From positions 1,550,001-1,614,000 of the forward strand of contig OZ037838.1 of the NCBI GenBank assembly GCA_964035575.1: a DNA stretch of 64,000 bases, given 5' to 3'. Positions within the stretch are counted from its first letter, which is position 1, and every line of letters starts with the position of its first letter. The notes beneath the pieces are model-generated. The model saw nothing but the letters and a program-made list of their open reading frames with translations. It had not been told where the DNA came from and did no database searches. Origin of the DNA: Rhynchopus sp. YZ270_cl-10. Taxonomy: Eukaryota > Euglenozoa > Diplonemea > Diplonemida > Diplonemidae. This document shows positions 49,693 through 61,399 of the stretch, piece by piece. Position numbers and translations under genes: made by a program.

Positions 49693-50111
49693 TTACTGGG
49701 GGGGGGGCTAATACAAGAGGTACCTCTTCTATTAGGCGTAAGAATTTACGCCTAAAAAAATTTTTTTTAGCTGGAAGTCTAATACAAGAGGTACCTCTTG
49801 TATTAGCTTTTTTTTTCTGAATTTTTGCTAAAAAATTTTCTGGATTTTTACTCTCGCCAACCAGTAACACGGGAAAATTTTCAACTTTTTGATCGTACCT
49901 GGCCGCAATTGAAAGATTTTGAGCAAACCTTTCATTTGACACCATCGATTTATTTTTTTGTAAAAAAGTGATCAAGTCAAATAAAGGAAAGAATAAAGTA
50001 CCTCTTGTATTAGCCGGTAAAAAATGTGAAAATCCCGATTTCAAAGTACCTCTTGTATTAGGCATACCTCTTGTATTAGCAGTACCTCTTGTATTAGCCC
50101 CCCCCCAGTAA
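49693..50111. mobile_element. TIR element with CTAATACAAGAGGTACC repeats
   Basis: 419 bases. Ends TTACTGGGGGGGGGG and its complement are inverted repeats. CTAATACAAGAGGTAC occurs twice near the left end, partly as a palindrome with GTACCTCTTGTATTAG, and GTACCTCTTGTATTAG-like units occur about four times near the right end. No coding capacity, no clear target duplication. Confidence 0.72.
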
Positions 50112-50848
50112 GATGTGTATGCACAGTAAGGCATATTCAATCTTTCAACTTTTTTTTTTATTTTTTTCTCTTTTTTTAGTTCCGCCGTTTTCTATTCCAT
50201 CTTTACGCATACCTCAACCCACGCTACTCATTTTCAGACCCTCCATAGGAGTTATGTTACTGCAAGCCCACAATACAAGACGATGTTCTCTTTTGTGGAA
50301 CACCGTTTCTTTGTAAAGTATTCTGCCAATGAAAGAAAGTCTCTTCCCAATCCCCCAGATTCCAGATTTTTTTTATCAAATGTAAACCAGTCACGAGAGG
50401 GCTTTGTATTTCAAACTCTACTTTTTTTCCCCATAACCTTCCCCTTTGTAGGGTTACCAAGGTTATCGAGCCTGCGTCCAACAACGCTGTCAAGAAGATG
50501 CTGGACGAAGCAGCGTACGAAGAGTGTTTTCGCAGAAGAGCAGAATGCTGCTGTAGATTCTACAAAGCCCGGCCAATCCGCATTGACACACCTTAACCAC
50601 CCTCTCTCTCCCCACACACACCCTACCCCACCCCCAACAGGGAGCACATGCAACACACGAAATAGTGGGGATGTGACCGCGCGTTTGAGACGCAGTTTTT
50701 TTTTTAGCTAGATTCAAAAGGGGTGTATTTGTTTCGACTCCTGCCTCTTTTCCCCTGAGACGTTCTGTTGTAACTGCAGTGTATCTTGCGCACTGAAAAG
50801 GAGTAAGGACTGTTCACGCTCAAGCCCTGCCTTCTCCACCTGCTTGAC

Positions 50849-53626
50849 ATGGCAGGGTACTTCGAAGCTGCTGCCGCATGTGATCTGGCTGTGCTAGAAG
50901 CGGCACCTCACGGTATTCTTGATACAGAAAGGTACGTCCTTTTCTTTCTATGCATGTGCACAAGAGTTTACGGATTGTTTCTTTTTTTTAAATTTTGACG
51001 ATATTTCAGAATTTTCTCATTTACTTTTACGAAATCTGCTAAACCCGCTGGTTTTCGAACGAAAATGACCCCTTCTTTGTGTCCAGTGGACGTAATACAA
51101 TTGTTGCCGCGTATTTTGCAGTTGTCACACACGTAGACGTCCACAGATGTACAAACAGTTGCATTGTTGCGTGACAAAATCCTGAACGCTGTTGAAACTG
51201 AGGGGGATGATAGTCGCACCTGTTCCACAACGCCTTCACCGAGGCCTCCATTTCCACGCTCGCATCTCTCCATCCACTGGTATTTTCTTGAGGTTCGCCT
51301 TAAGAGCGGAAGCATCTGCGATGCAGGGAAGAGGAGTTCATCCCTCTCAAAACCCCGTCACCGAGTTTCGTGCACTCGTGCACATCATGCTATTTCGTGA
51401 GCGGTTCAGCCTTTCTCTCTATCGGGTCGTAGCGCATGAGAAGGGGAACTCCTGCCGGATCGATGCCATCATGTTCACCATTCATCATTGTACCTGTGTA
51501 CCTGAAACTCTAAGAATACTCTAACAATCTAATAATGTCACTCGAACAATGACCAAAATTCTAACCGGATCGACAACTAGAAAAAATAATAAAATTCACA
51601 ACACAGAATCATCGACGCTGCAGCGCGGCGTGAGGTTCGCCTACTGCGCTGCAAACCAGCCACATGCGCTGCACTGTCCACACAGCCGAGCACTGTCGAG
51701 AAAGCCTGCCAGACGACCAACCTTCCCCCACGCACATACAAGAAGGCGGGCCCGCTACCAGCCGCCACCACCACCACTACCATCACACCCCCCACCAAAA
51801 CGCTCCACGCACAACAGCCCACCACCTCCGGAAACATCGGCACCCATCTGACACGAGACACGAGGTCCTCTCCCCCAGAAGAGAAGCGAAGCTTCACGGG
51901 AACGCAAGACCTTCTCTTAGCCGAGCTTGCAGAGGAACGCCGGACGCTCTTTTTTGAACGCGAGAACGTCGCGCGCGAGAGAATCTCGCAGGAACAGGAC
52001 CACCGGCACACGACGCTCACACACAGCCACTCAAGACGGCTTGCGTCGATTCAGGGAAGGGGGAACAATGCGAATGCACCTGCCGGGTTGGCACTGTCAC
52101 CACCTGCACGCTCAAACTCCGTGGCTGAGTACACTGACGTATTGACAGAAGTTCTTACGACACATGACACATTCCTTGAACCACATCTACGCAGCAGCAT
52201 CACCAGGTTGTTGTCCGAAGACTATGCACCACGTTCCCCTTTAATCGATCCATTCGAGGTCTCGCCAATGGCAAAGGCAGGGGGCTCTTCACCACATACC
52301 GAAGCGTTAACCCCAACCACCGATGCGGCTCCATTCAATTTCAACAAAAAATCCCGCGCGGGGAGTGTCATTCGCTGCGGCGCGCGGAGGTTCACATTCC
52401 TCAAACAAGCCGAAGAAGAGGAAGAAGACGAGCGCGTTTCCGGATGGAAAACAATGCAGGCCCGTCTAAATGAAATAAAAATGCAGACCCTTCTCCAATC
52501 ATACAGTCAAGGAGAAGGGAACGGCGAGCCTGTTTATCGCGTCGTTCTAACTGGGGGTCCATGCGCAGGAAAGAGCACCGGAATGGTTACCTTAAAGGAA
52601 CGCCTTGAACATAACGGATTTAACGTATTTTGCGTTCCCGAAGCTGCAACGATTTTGATTCAGGGGGGTGGGGACAAAAGCTTTCAGAGCCCTGTTGAGG
52701 ATGCGCTATTTGTCTTTCAGCTTTCGCTCTTGGAGACGCAGCTTGCATTGGAGGATGCGTTCTACGCTTTAGCAAAGTCATGCGGTAAAAAAGCAGTTCT
52801 TCTCTGCGACAGAGGCTCAATGGATGGAAGGGCTTTCTGCAATGAAGACGTATGGGAAAAGATTCTTGCCACCGGAGATTGGTCGAGCAGTGAACTCCGC
52901 GACCAGCGCTACGATTTGGTACTACATCTTGTCACAGCGGCGAATGGTGCAAGAGAATATTATGGTACCGACACAAACACTGCACGCACCGAAACGCCAG
53001 AGCAGGCGACCGAACAGGACAACAAATTGCTCTCATGTTGGGCAGGCTTTCACAAACTGCGGATCATCGATAATTCGACCTCCTTCAAGAAGAAGATGGA
53101 ACGTTGTCTTCAACCGATTCTTGAGTTAGTCGGCATCCAAACCGGCCCTGGAACGCACAAACGGTACAAACTCCTCGACCCTCCAACAAATGAAGAAATC
53201 TCCAAGCATCTTGCCTTCAACGAATCCACCAGCACAATTCATGTCTTGCGTGGCTCAAAGGCGGGCAACACAATAAAGATCATTCACAGAGAAGGCGGGA
53301 AGAGCAACAACTACACCTATCAGTGCAACCGAAAGCAGAATGAAGAGGTCTTCAAGGTAGAACGCCCTCTCTCGCAAAACGTATACCAAAGTCTGCTTGG
53401 TCAGGTTGATCCGAAGGTGCATGTCGTACGCAAAAACGTGGTGTCGTTCGTGTTTGACCATCAATACATAGAGCTCGGTTATTACCAAGAGCCGGCAGCG
53501 TTGGTCGGTTTGGCCACGCTCGATGTGCAGACCACCAGGTATATCAACAAAGAAGTAGATAAATTGCCTAATTTTCCGCCGTTCTTAGCGCAAAGATCTC
53601 TAGAGGATATAACCCATCTCATCTAA
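50849..53626 (+). CDS. TTD14-like P-loop and CYTH-domain protein, two exons
   Basis: Proposed join of 50849-50931 and 51607-53626, giving about 700 residues. Donor GTACGT, acceptor CACAACACAG; two leftover bases complete an Arg codon and reading continues as RIIDAAARREVRLLR. Residues about 60-330 are low-complexity with a charged helix (LLLAELAEERRTLFFERENV). At about 340 begins a P-loop kinase-like domain: VVLTGGPCAGKSTG at 341-354, then VPEAATILIQGG and LLCDRGSMDGRAF. The C-terminal part (from about HKRYKLL) is a CYTH-like domain with VHVVRKNVVSFVFDHQYIELGYYQEP. This order is that of the TRPL translocation defect 14 family, which binds GTP and phosphoinositides in flies. The main exon lacks an ATG near its start, which supports the spliced model. 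Confidence 0.85.
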
Positions 53627-55869
53627 TGGGTTCAGAGAAGGGGAAAATGGGGTATTTGGTGCGTAAAAAAGTGAGGCTTGTGCGTCAAAGAACCACTCAA
53701 ATGTTCGCGCATGTGCCATGTTTCATGCTTGAACACAATAGCCCCCCTTTTGTGGAAAAGAAAGCCGTACAATAATAAAAAAAACTGATGATGCACGATA
53801 ATTATCCAATAATTGAATTGTGATAAATAAACATGGGGGGTAAAAGATCTTATCACGATCTAAAATTTCGGAAATCTCTCACAACTTCGTTTCTTGATCG
53901 TGAAAAAAAAAACGTCGTGAAAAAAAAAAAAAAAAAAAAATCAGGTGAAAATGACCGTATTTTTGGCTGAAATTTTGACTTGAAAATTTTTTTCCAGAAA
54001 AAGTCAAGCTGAGATTTTCTGTTCGAGATTTTTTGGGCCATTGTATCACCTACCACGCCCGATTTAGGGCAAAGAAATTATTTTTCTTTGGTCGCAAACA
54101 AGCATGTTCCCAGATCACGTGATTTTGACCAAAATTTTGGGGTCCAGATCACGAAAAAAAAAGGGGGTATGGGGTGCGTTTTTGAGCGTTTTTGTCGATC
54201 GCATCGTCCGATTCGGTGCGATTGCAGAAAGTGATGGGGTCATTTTAGAAAAATGGACAAAATTTTAGTGACTTAAATTTTTGCAAAATATGAACCCATA
54301 CTCGTGAACAAGGGTCATTTTCAGGTTTGAAAACCTAACTTCAGATGAAATTGTGGTGTTTTGAGTGGGAACACAGTAGCGCCGCAGGCGCACGGTACCC
54401 AACTTTTGTCTTTTTTCTTTTTCCCTTTTCTCTGCTTTCTTTTGATTGTGCGAGCCGATTGCTCTCCACGGTGGGGTCACATGTGTGTGCAAAAACACTC
54501 CGAAATACTTTTACTATGAAATATGAGATTCTCTGGCTTTAGTAAGGAAAAACGTACCAAGCAAAATCGTCAAAAAATCTACGGTAGTCGGTAGGCGCGT
54601 AGCGCGACCCCCGTGCGCACCCCACTTTTTTTTTTTTGTTTTTCCCGGAAAAGTACCGCAATTGACGGATCGCGATCCGTGCGAACCGTGGTGGTGACTC
54701 ATCCGAAAAAATATTGAGTAGAACTGCTGCAGATCGTGTGCGAGCACTTTTTTTTTTTTTTTTTTTTTTTCCTTTTTTTCACGACGTGACACGATGTGAA
54801 AAAGATGAAAAGATTCCACATCATCTGAAAAGATGTTTCACCCCCCATGAATAAAGGTGGCTTAAAAAAAAAAAAGTAGAGTGCCGGGTAGTAGGGTTTG
54901 GCATTCATTTTCTTTCCTAAAATTGTTCCAAAAAATAAGTAAGTCTCTCTTTTTCACCCCCGTTTTCCAGCGGGGGCGGTAAAGGGAGAGAGCAGAGGGT
55001 CTTCTTAGTGAGTCTCCTTGTTCTAGTAAGTTTGATATTTTTGTTTTTTTATTTTTTGCTTTTGCTCCCGGTAAGTGCCTGCCGGGAATTTTTTTTAACT
55101 CTCTTTTTTCAAAGTTCTCTTTTTTCATCTTTTCATTACAATGTATTTTGTTATCCGATGTGGCGGTGTCCCGTGAGGGCCCCACTGCCTATTCTCTTTA
55201 CCAGTTTTATTACTCATATTAAGAGATTATTGCAATGCACAATACCACCTCATCTTCGCTGCCTGCATCCGCTTGGTGTCCTGGTGTGGGGGTTTGTGCA
55301 CGGTTCAATGGTTCTCTTTTTTTCCCTCTTTTTTTTTTTGATAAAACAACTTGTTCTCAAGTCTAAAAAGATTGGAGGCAGCGCTGCAGGGCAAACAAAA
55401 CGGATTGAAAAAAGACAAAAGCTTTGCTTGTTTTCTTTGAGTACTCAATTAACCACAACAACCGTACTTCAGGTTAACACAATTTTTTTTTCACCTTTTT
55501 GTTTTCCGGCTTTGAGCGCACAAACAAAAGACCCGACCTTTTTTTCTACATTATTAGCAACAAAAAAAAGATTTGGATGTATCTCGAATTGAACGTCCTT
55601 TTTCTCTTCTTTTGAAAGTATGAAAACTAATTTTTCTTTTTTTCAAAAAGACCAAAAAAAGGGGGGCGAAGAAGGGTCAAGCAACACACACCTACATAGT
55701 TCCCCTCCAAACTCTCTCCCTCCCTCCCATCTTCTATTTTTCCTCTCCCTCTCTTCCCCCTTTTTCTCGATTCAATCAACTCTTTTGCGTTGGTGTTTTG
55801 CTGTTTCGCAACTAATATTATTTTGCACACTATTTGCCACACAATACATAGAGCTTGTGGCTTCGGATG
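53627..55869. other. Spacer with AT-rich and ATCACG-rich stretches
   Basis: No gene supported. A copy of GCGCCGCAGGCGCACGGTAC occurs near 54370-54390. GATCACG and CGATCG type motifs cluster between 53840 and 54220, but no bounded element could be defined. Long T and A runs reach 24 bases. Confidence 0.5.
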
Positions 55870-56746
55870 AGTTCTCTTTTCGAGCTGTTCCAACAGTTCG
55901 ATGATCTCGCGGTCCTTCGACTCAGTCCCTGCCCGAGGAGAAGTGCGTGGCGTCACTTTTCTGGATCGTGGCTTCCATGACCATCCACACGTCTTGCAAG
56001 TGGGAAGTTCTTGCGACCATCGATCGTCTGAGCCACATGCCACGTTTTCTCAAAGACGGAAACGCAAAGTCGGGCGTGCGACTCAACCCAGCCACGTACA
56101 GCGTTTCTGCGAGTCTGCTTACTGTTCCCTTTGTGGCAGGTGCCACAACAATGCACAATAGTTTGTTTGTCCTTCTTGCACATAGAGCATTTGCATGCCA
56201 TGTTCTTGGCATTCGCCGTTCCGGCGCGTACCCTTTTTATATTCCGGGTTTTCGCGCACCGCTTAATGTCCACGTTCGTCAGAAAAGACGAGAACGCGTC
56301 CATCGTCGGCTTCTGTCTCAGATAGACAAGCGTGACAAGCAGACAAATATGCGTCATACACTCTGAGTGGCAGTTCCACTGTCGCCTCCTCCTTCCTTAA
56401 CGCCTGCATCGCAAACCGCACTTCGAGCATCGTACAGGAATCGGTGGGACCGCCCCTTCCCATGCTCCTCCCACACATTCTCGTACGCCGAGACCCTTCG
56501 GAGCTTCTTCTGCGCATTCTCCTTCAGCTCCTCAATCCGAATGCCTACCTCCTTACTAGGCCTACCCGGTTGGCTCAGGCCTTCGTCCTTCTTATCCCTC
56601 TTCACCACAGCGTCGACTTTCAGTCTCAACTTGTCGCCCTCCTGCTGAGCTGCCAATTCCTCAGAACTAGGGTCCTGACCAGGGAGAGAGAGCAAGGTGT
56701 GGGGATCAGGGCCGGAGCGTCTTCTCTCGATATTGATAGCCACCAT
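55870..56746 (-). pseudogene. Coding-like minus-strand relic, Cys-rich, family unknown
   Basis: GC-richer than its surroundings and oriented against every other gene. Minus-strand translation shows charged helical sequence (GRPSKEVGIRIEELKENA, AYENVWEEHGKGRSHRF) and, further on, a cysteine cluster (CKCSMCKKDKQTIVHCCGTC) with a second CKTC pair. The parts lie in more than one frame, so it appears broken. The Cys cluster recalls zinc-binding tails of transposases, but the match is too weak to name a family. It could equally be a decayed host gene. Confidence 0.35.
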
Positions 56747-56839
56747 TCGTCCAGCTCACGGAAAATCGTAGCTGTCGCTGTCGTTGTCGCTAGAGAATGT
56801 ACAGGGCAACTGCCGTCCCTGCTGTGCCTACTTAACGAA

Positions 56840-56892
56840 TATTTTAATCATCGAAAACTATCGTTTTTAAACGTTTTACATTCTTTTTCCAG
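56840..56892 (+). promoter_or_regulatory. Leader acceptor candidate before the kinase gene
   Basis: CATTCTTTTTCCAG ends 16 bases before the ATG at 56909. Same layout as at the other genes. Confidence 0.4.
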
Positions 56893-56908
56893 ACAAAAAC
56901 ACAAAGAT

Positions 56909-59119
56909 ATGGGGAACCTTACAACGAAGGTAACGACCGTAGAAAATAGCGAGGGGCTGCTGAAGGAACCGCCGGACAGCGGCGCTGTTGATGTGAAGTG
57001 GCTGGAACGGCAGCTCGCGAGGGGGGGCGAGAATGTGTCACTTGCCGCCGTCGATGTGGAGCAGATGACAGCACCGAACGTCGACGGCGTCCTGCGCAAA
57101 GACGGCGGGGGGGTGTCCGGCAGTAGGATCGTACGCCTGAAGCTTACTTACGAGGAGGGGGGCAATCGCCTTCCTGACGGAGCGGACACCCTCGTCATGA
57201 AGTGGACCAGCTTCAAGAAGGTGCCACCACTGCACTTCAACATGCGTGTCGCCCAGGTCGTGCTGTTCAACGTCAACCAAGCAGACCTCTTCCGCACTGA
57301 GTACTACTTCCTCACGCATGTCAAGGACATCCACAAATGGGGTGTGCAGACACCAGTAACGTACGTCACTGCCATACAGAACGCGACAGAGCCTGCAGGG
57401 TGCATGCGTCTCACGCTAGACTCAAGGTATGTTTGAAGTGGAATGGATTTAGGAGGTGAAGCGGGGTGAGAGTGGAGTGAAAGGGTAAGGGGCAGGTTTG
57501 AAATATGTGGTGAAATCCCACAAAGCATATAAAAAAAACGGAGAGTTGAGGACGACCTCCGTCTATATCTTTTAAGTACAATAGCCTTTCGGGCGACATT
57601 GAGTACAGATCCTGCACTATCAGGTGATTGTTGACACAACAAAAACACCAACACAGGTCGGATCTGATCACCTCCTGCGTCATGCAGGACATCGGAAGGT
57701 ACAAAACACCGGGCGCACCCTTCGAGAACATTGGCCTCTCCAAGGTGCGTGGCGCACTCCGCAACGTCGCAAAGCTGCACAGGGCCACCTGGGGCAAGCA
57801 CGGCACCTACACGGTATAAGCGTCCCCACCCTTCACCACCCCTGAAGCTGACCTTTCACGACCCCACCTCACACATTCTCCCCATTTCCCCATATTGCGT
57901 CATATCCACAACACACCACACACCCCCACTCAGCCCGACCTGCACGCAATCTACGGCCGCGAAGGCTTTGCCACAAGCCATACTGGGCTGTACGGTCTGA
58001 AGGGGAGTGGGGTGTTTAAGAAGAAACGTGGTTTTGCGAAGAGCGGAGGTCCACAGGGGTTTTGCAACACTTGGAGCCGCAACGGCGACGAAGGCGACGC
58101 TGGCCTGACCGCGATCCACGAGGTTGCTTCGGACGCCGCCCTGCCACGCGCACTGGAAAACCTTCAGGCAAACTGGGCCGACGTCATGCCACACCTCGGG
58201 AGCATTTCGCCCCTCTGCATGGTCCACGGCGACTTCCACCACTGGAACAATATGTTCGGTACGGACGACGACGACGTGATGCTCATCGACTGGCAGTACT
58301 TCGGTGCCGGACGCCCTATGTACGAGGTCCTCTTCTTCCTCAACTGCGGCGTCGACGTGACCTCCCTTGCCGACGACGAAGCGCTGCTCAAGGTCTACTA
58401 CGATTCGTTGGTGTCCCCTGCACACCCCTTCCCAGTCCCACAGATCAGCTTCGAGGACCTCCTTGCACACTTCCGTCACGCTATCATCGACTGTGCGGTC
58501 GCCCTCTGCATTTCTATGGGTACTCCTACCATGGGAGTCTCATACACACCCAAAGACTACAAGGCAATGGCAAAGGACCCAAAGCAGCGTGACTTTGTAT
58601 GTAATTTTTTGGGGCTTTTTAGGCTTTTTAGGCTTTTTAGGCTTTTTAGGCTTTTTAGGCTGTTTAAATGCAATTTTTCAAACTATGAAAAGGTGACTGA
58701 AAACAACGTTTTTGTAACCTTTGTTACATCTAACCGAAATGGAAAACGACGGATGGTGCGTGCCCGCTTTAGCGTATTGTTTTTCCACTAACATCACTCA
58801 CATTCATCAGTGAAAAACACAAAACCTTTTGCGGTGCGATAAACGAAAAAGTGTTTTCTTTATTTCAATTAACTGTCATATCCTGAAGTCGTTTTCTATT
58901 TTTGTGTGTGCTTTCACTCCAATAGCACAATAATAGCTATCACATAACAATTCTTTTTTGTTTCAGGTTCTGAGTGGGATGTTTCTGGCAAGGCGTGCGT
59001 TCAAACGGCTCATGGCATTGCACACGCATATTGGTGACTTTTCGAACCTGCATCAGTCGCGCACAGCGGCGCATGGCTGCGAGGCACCGAACGTCAGCGC
59101 GCCCACAGCAATGTCATAA
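56909..59119 (+). CDS. CHK/APH-like small-molecule kinase, four exons, predicted myristoylation
   Basis: Exons 56909-57426, 57657-57813, 57934-58596 and 58967-59119 give 496 residues. Donors are GTATGT, GTATAA and GTATGT; acceptors ACACAG, CACTCAG and GTTTCAG; all join in phase. The N-terminus MGNLTTK fits N-myristoylation (Gly2, Thr6). The N-lobe shows TLVMKW with Lys98 and a Glu near 131 (FRTEYYFLTHV). The catalytic loop is MVHGDFHHWNN with Asp325, and the metal-binding motif is IDWQ with Asp344. These are the Brenner and DFG-equivalent motifs of aminoglycoside phosphotransferase/ecdysteroid (CHK, DUF1679) kinases. They phosphorylate small hydroxylated substrates with ATP; the substrate here is unknown. 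The C-terminal exon is short and basic. Introns 1 and 3 carry dispersed repeats. Confidence 0.85.
57545..57645 (+). repeat. Structured dispersed repeat, intron copy
   Basis: Inside kinase intron 1, related to 49474-49580. GAGG-ACGA-CCTC forms a four-pair hairpin here, followed by the GCC-TTTC-GGGC hairpin and CCTG-CACTAT-CAGG. Ends in GTTGACACAACAAAAAC. Confidence 0.45.
58615..58662 (+). repeat. TTTTTAGGC microsatellite in kinase intron 3
   Basis: Five to six 9-base units just after the donor at 58597. It makes a stop-free FLG-repeat frame that should not be taken for coding sequence. Confidence 0.85.
58736..58903. mobile_element. MITE-like repeat, intron copy
   Basis: Counterpart of 38523-38697 within kinase intron 3, 168 bases, with the same AAATGGAAAACGAC inverted ends. 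The copies differ by small indels (for example ACACCTCACTCAC versus ACTCAC). Confidence 0.65.
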
Positions 59120-59559
59120 GGCCTCGAAGGCTGGGGTAGAAGCAACTGACCCTCCTGGGGCCTGTCTCGGCAGTGTCTCTCTCTTCTCTCTCTCCCCTTC
59201 CTGCAAGGATTTCTACAACCCCATGGTGACATGAAGAACAAAGCGAAGAGCGTGTGTGTCATGGTAACGGTGTGCGAATAGGAATTGGGGTTCAAAAAAA
59301 AGGGGGGTGGGTAAAATCTGGTTTCGGTACCTGAGAGTGTGGGGGGGACAGTGGGGGGGTGGTGATTAAAAAAAGTGGCTCGTGGGGGTACCAGAGGGGG
59401 GTACCCCATTTTTCGTGCCCAGTTCTTTTTTCAAATTATGAACAGATGCTGGGAAAAATATAACGACGTTTTTTTTTTTCATCCGACGCGTTTCTGCTTT
59501 AAATTTTCTATTTGTGAGTGTGCTTTTTTTTTAGGGAAATATTCATATTGGAACCAGAA
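59120..59559. other. 3' flank of the kinase gene
   Basis: No further gene. Contains pyrimidine- and purine-rich runs and a G-rich stretch near 59330-59400. Confidence 0.5.
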
Positions 59560-59830
59560 CTTTGGGGAACCGGTCATTTCGGAACCGGGAACCGGGGAAC
59601 CGGGAACCGGTTCCCGGGAACCATACGGGGGGAACCAGGGAACTGGTTCCCGGGAACCAGTTCCCTGGTTCCCGTGTGGTTCCCCCTGTGGTTCCCCTGT
59701 GGTTCCCGTGTGGTTCCCCCTGTGGTTCCCGGGAACCGTACAGGGGGAACCAGGGAACCGGTTCCCTGGTTCCCTGGTTCCCCAGGTACCCAGGTCCAGG
59801 TCCAGGAACAGGTACCCAGGAACAGGAAAA
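59560..59830. repeat. GGGAACC/GGTTCCC palindromic minisatellite
   Basis: Short units of GGGAACC and its complement GGTTCCC alternate, so the array folds on itself repeatedly (ACCGGTTCCCGGGAACC and similar). It abuts the dispersed segment 59826-60362 at CACGACTT, the same edge at which the 47-kb copy meets its own minisatellite. Confidence 0.9.
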
Positions 59831-60362
59831 AAGTCGTGAAAGAGCAACCACAGCTCCACATGACAAACACAAAAGTGTCCAGTCACGTGGGGCATGCATG
59901 CACTGAGGAGATAATGATCCAACAATTTACAAGAAAGATTACTTAACCTACTGCTGGAAATTGCCAGGTCGTAGTAACACACAAAGTGTGCCTCCGTTCG
60001 GGAATACCGGATATTCTAGAGACCAAAAAGGCCTCAAGAATATCTTCCGGTAGTCAAGGTAGAACCGAGTGAACGGCCCAAGACCCCCGTGGAGAAGTTA
60101 AATGTTGTAATGCTATCAGGTAGAAACTGCGAACACTGTCTTACCCTCCTCAATGTATGGTGGTTGATGTCTTCCACAACAAATTTCCTGTACCCAGGTA
60201 CCCAAATTCCCAGACCCACGCAGTACCACGTCGCAGTACTACGCAAAATTTACCACCAGACCCTGTCTTCGTGCACCTGAAGTACAACGCCGCAGACAGG
60301 CCAAACATGCGTTGGACTCAGAGGAATGCCCGCTGTGCAGGTATCAAACATGAGAACAACTC
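59826..60362 (-). repeat. Dispersed segment, second copy
   Basis: Reverse-complement match to 47150-47600. It carries extra sequence near 60180-60280 relative to the first copy and a short insertion near 60035. The far end again reads GTTTGATACCTG. Confidence 0.8.
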
Positions 60363-61399
60363 CCAGCAACAAGGGGCGCCTTTTGGCGGGCGTTGTTGAG
60401 GGTGTTTGGGGTGCAAAGTTTTCCACAATTTTGATGCGCGGGTACAGAAGTGTTATCTTGTTCTTTCATCTCTAGGAATGTAAATGTCAATCGCGTTTAA
60501 CTACCACTAGGGCTTGTTCAGTGAACCCACGAGGGGTCGAAGGGGGTTGGTTATCCCGTATCTATCAAAGGTTGTGTCGACCAGGCTAAACCACTATGTT
60601 ACGCTGTACGTTGTTAAATCCGAAGAAATAACACTTTAGCAGCCGCAGGAAGTTTGCTAAAAAGAGTGCCTCACGCTACACAAACCACCACCCGCGATTG
60701 ACTTAGATGTTATAACAAAGAGAATTCAGAACAAAACAACACCCTGCCCCATACACACTAAATTGCCATGCTTCAAGAGCATGCCTGGGCCAAAATTACT
60801 ATGACGAAAAGGCAACAAGACCACCCACAAGGAGTGTGAATTGTGCACTGGTTTTCTGGGGGAACGCAATATTTTCTTGTGTCTAGTCCTCCGCAAGCAG
60901 AGGACAGACTTTCCGGAAGGTTTCCAAAGTCGAATTTCTTGCACTAGCTATGCTCCCTGGGTTAAATGGCTATAGCAGTGACTGACAAAATGTTCCCCCC
61001 ACCCTTCCACCCCCAGGTATTTCACCCGCAAACCAGAATAGACTGATGCGGGTGAACACCCGTTGAATTTTGAGTTGTTGAATGTCGGACGAGGCGAAGC
61101 TTCTTTCATCGCAATTGCAGATACAGTCATATTTCACGATCCTGTATAAATGTGGGGTGTGATTAAGTTATGGTGTACAAACGTAGAAGTAGTTAGGTTA
61201 ATGAAAAAAGTGGTGAAACACGGCGTACGAAAGCGTTGTACTACAGAACCTTTTCAAAACTCACACTAAAACAGACACTAAAAAAATACCGCAAACCACT
61301 GGACGTCTTGTTGAATCTACACAAGTAACTGAAAGTTAAACACATTTACATACCTTATCTTCACCGTAACCTGTAAGCTGTCAAGGTGCCTTCACTGGC
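60363..61399. other. Spacer without recognisable content
   Basis: Mixed composition, no long homopolymers and no convincing frame on either strand. I see nothing I can name. Confidence 0.5.

Noticed and set aside
58615-58662. TTTTTAGGC tract as a nematode-like telomere remnant
   Set aside because: Only five or six 9-base units, inside an intron; a simple microsatellite is sufficient.
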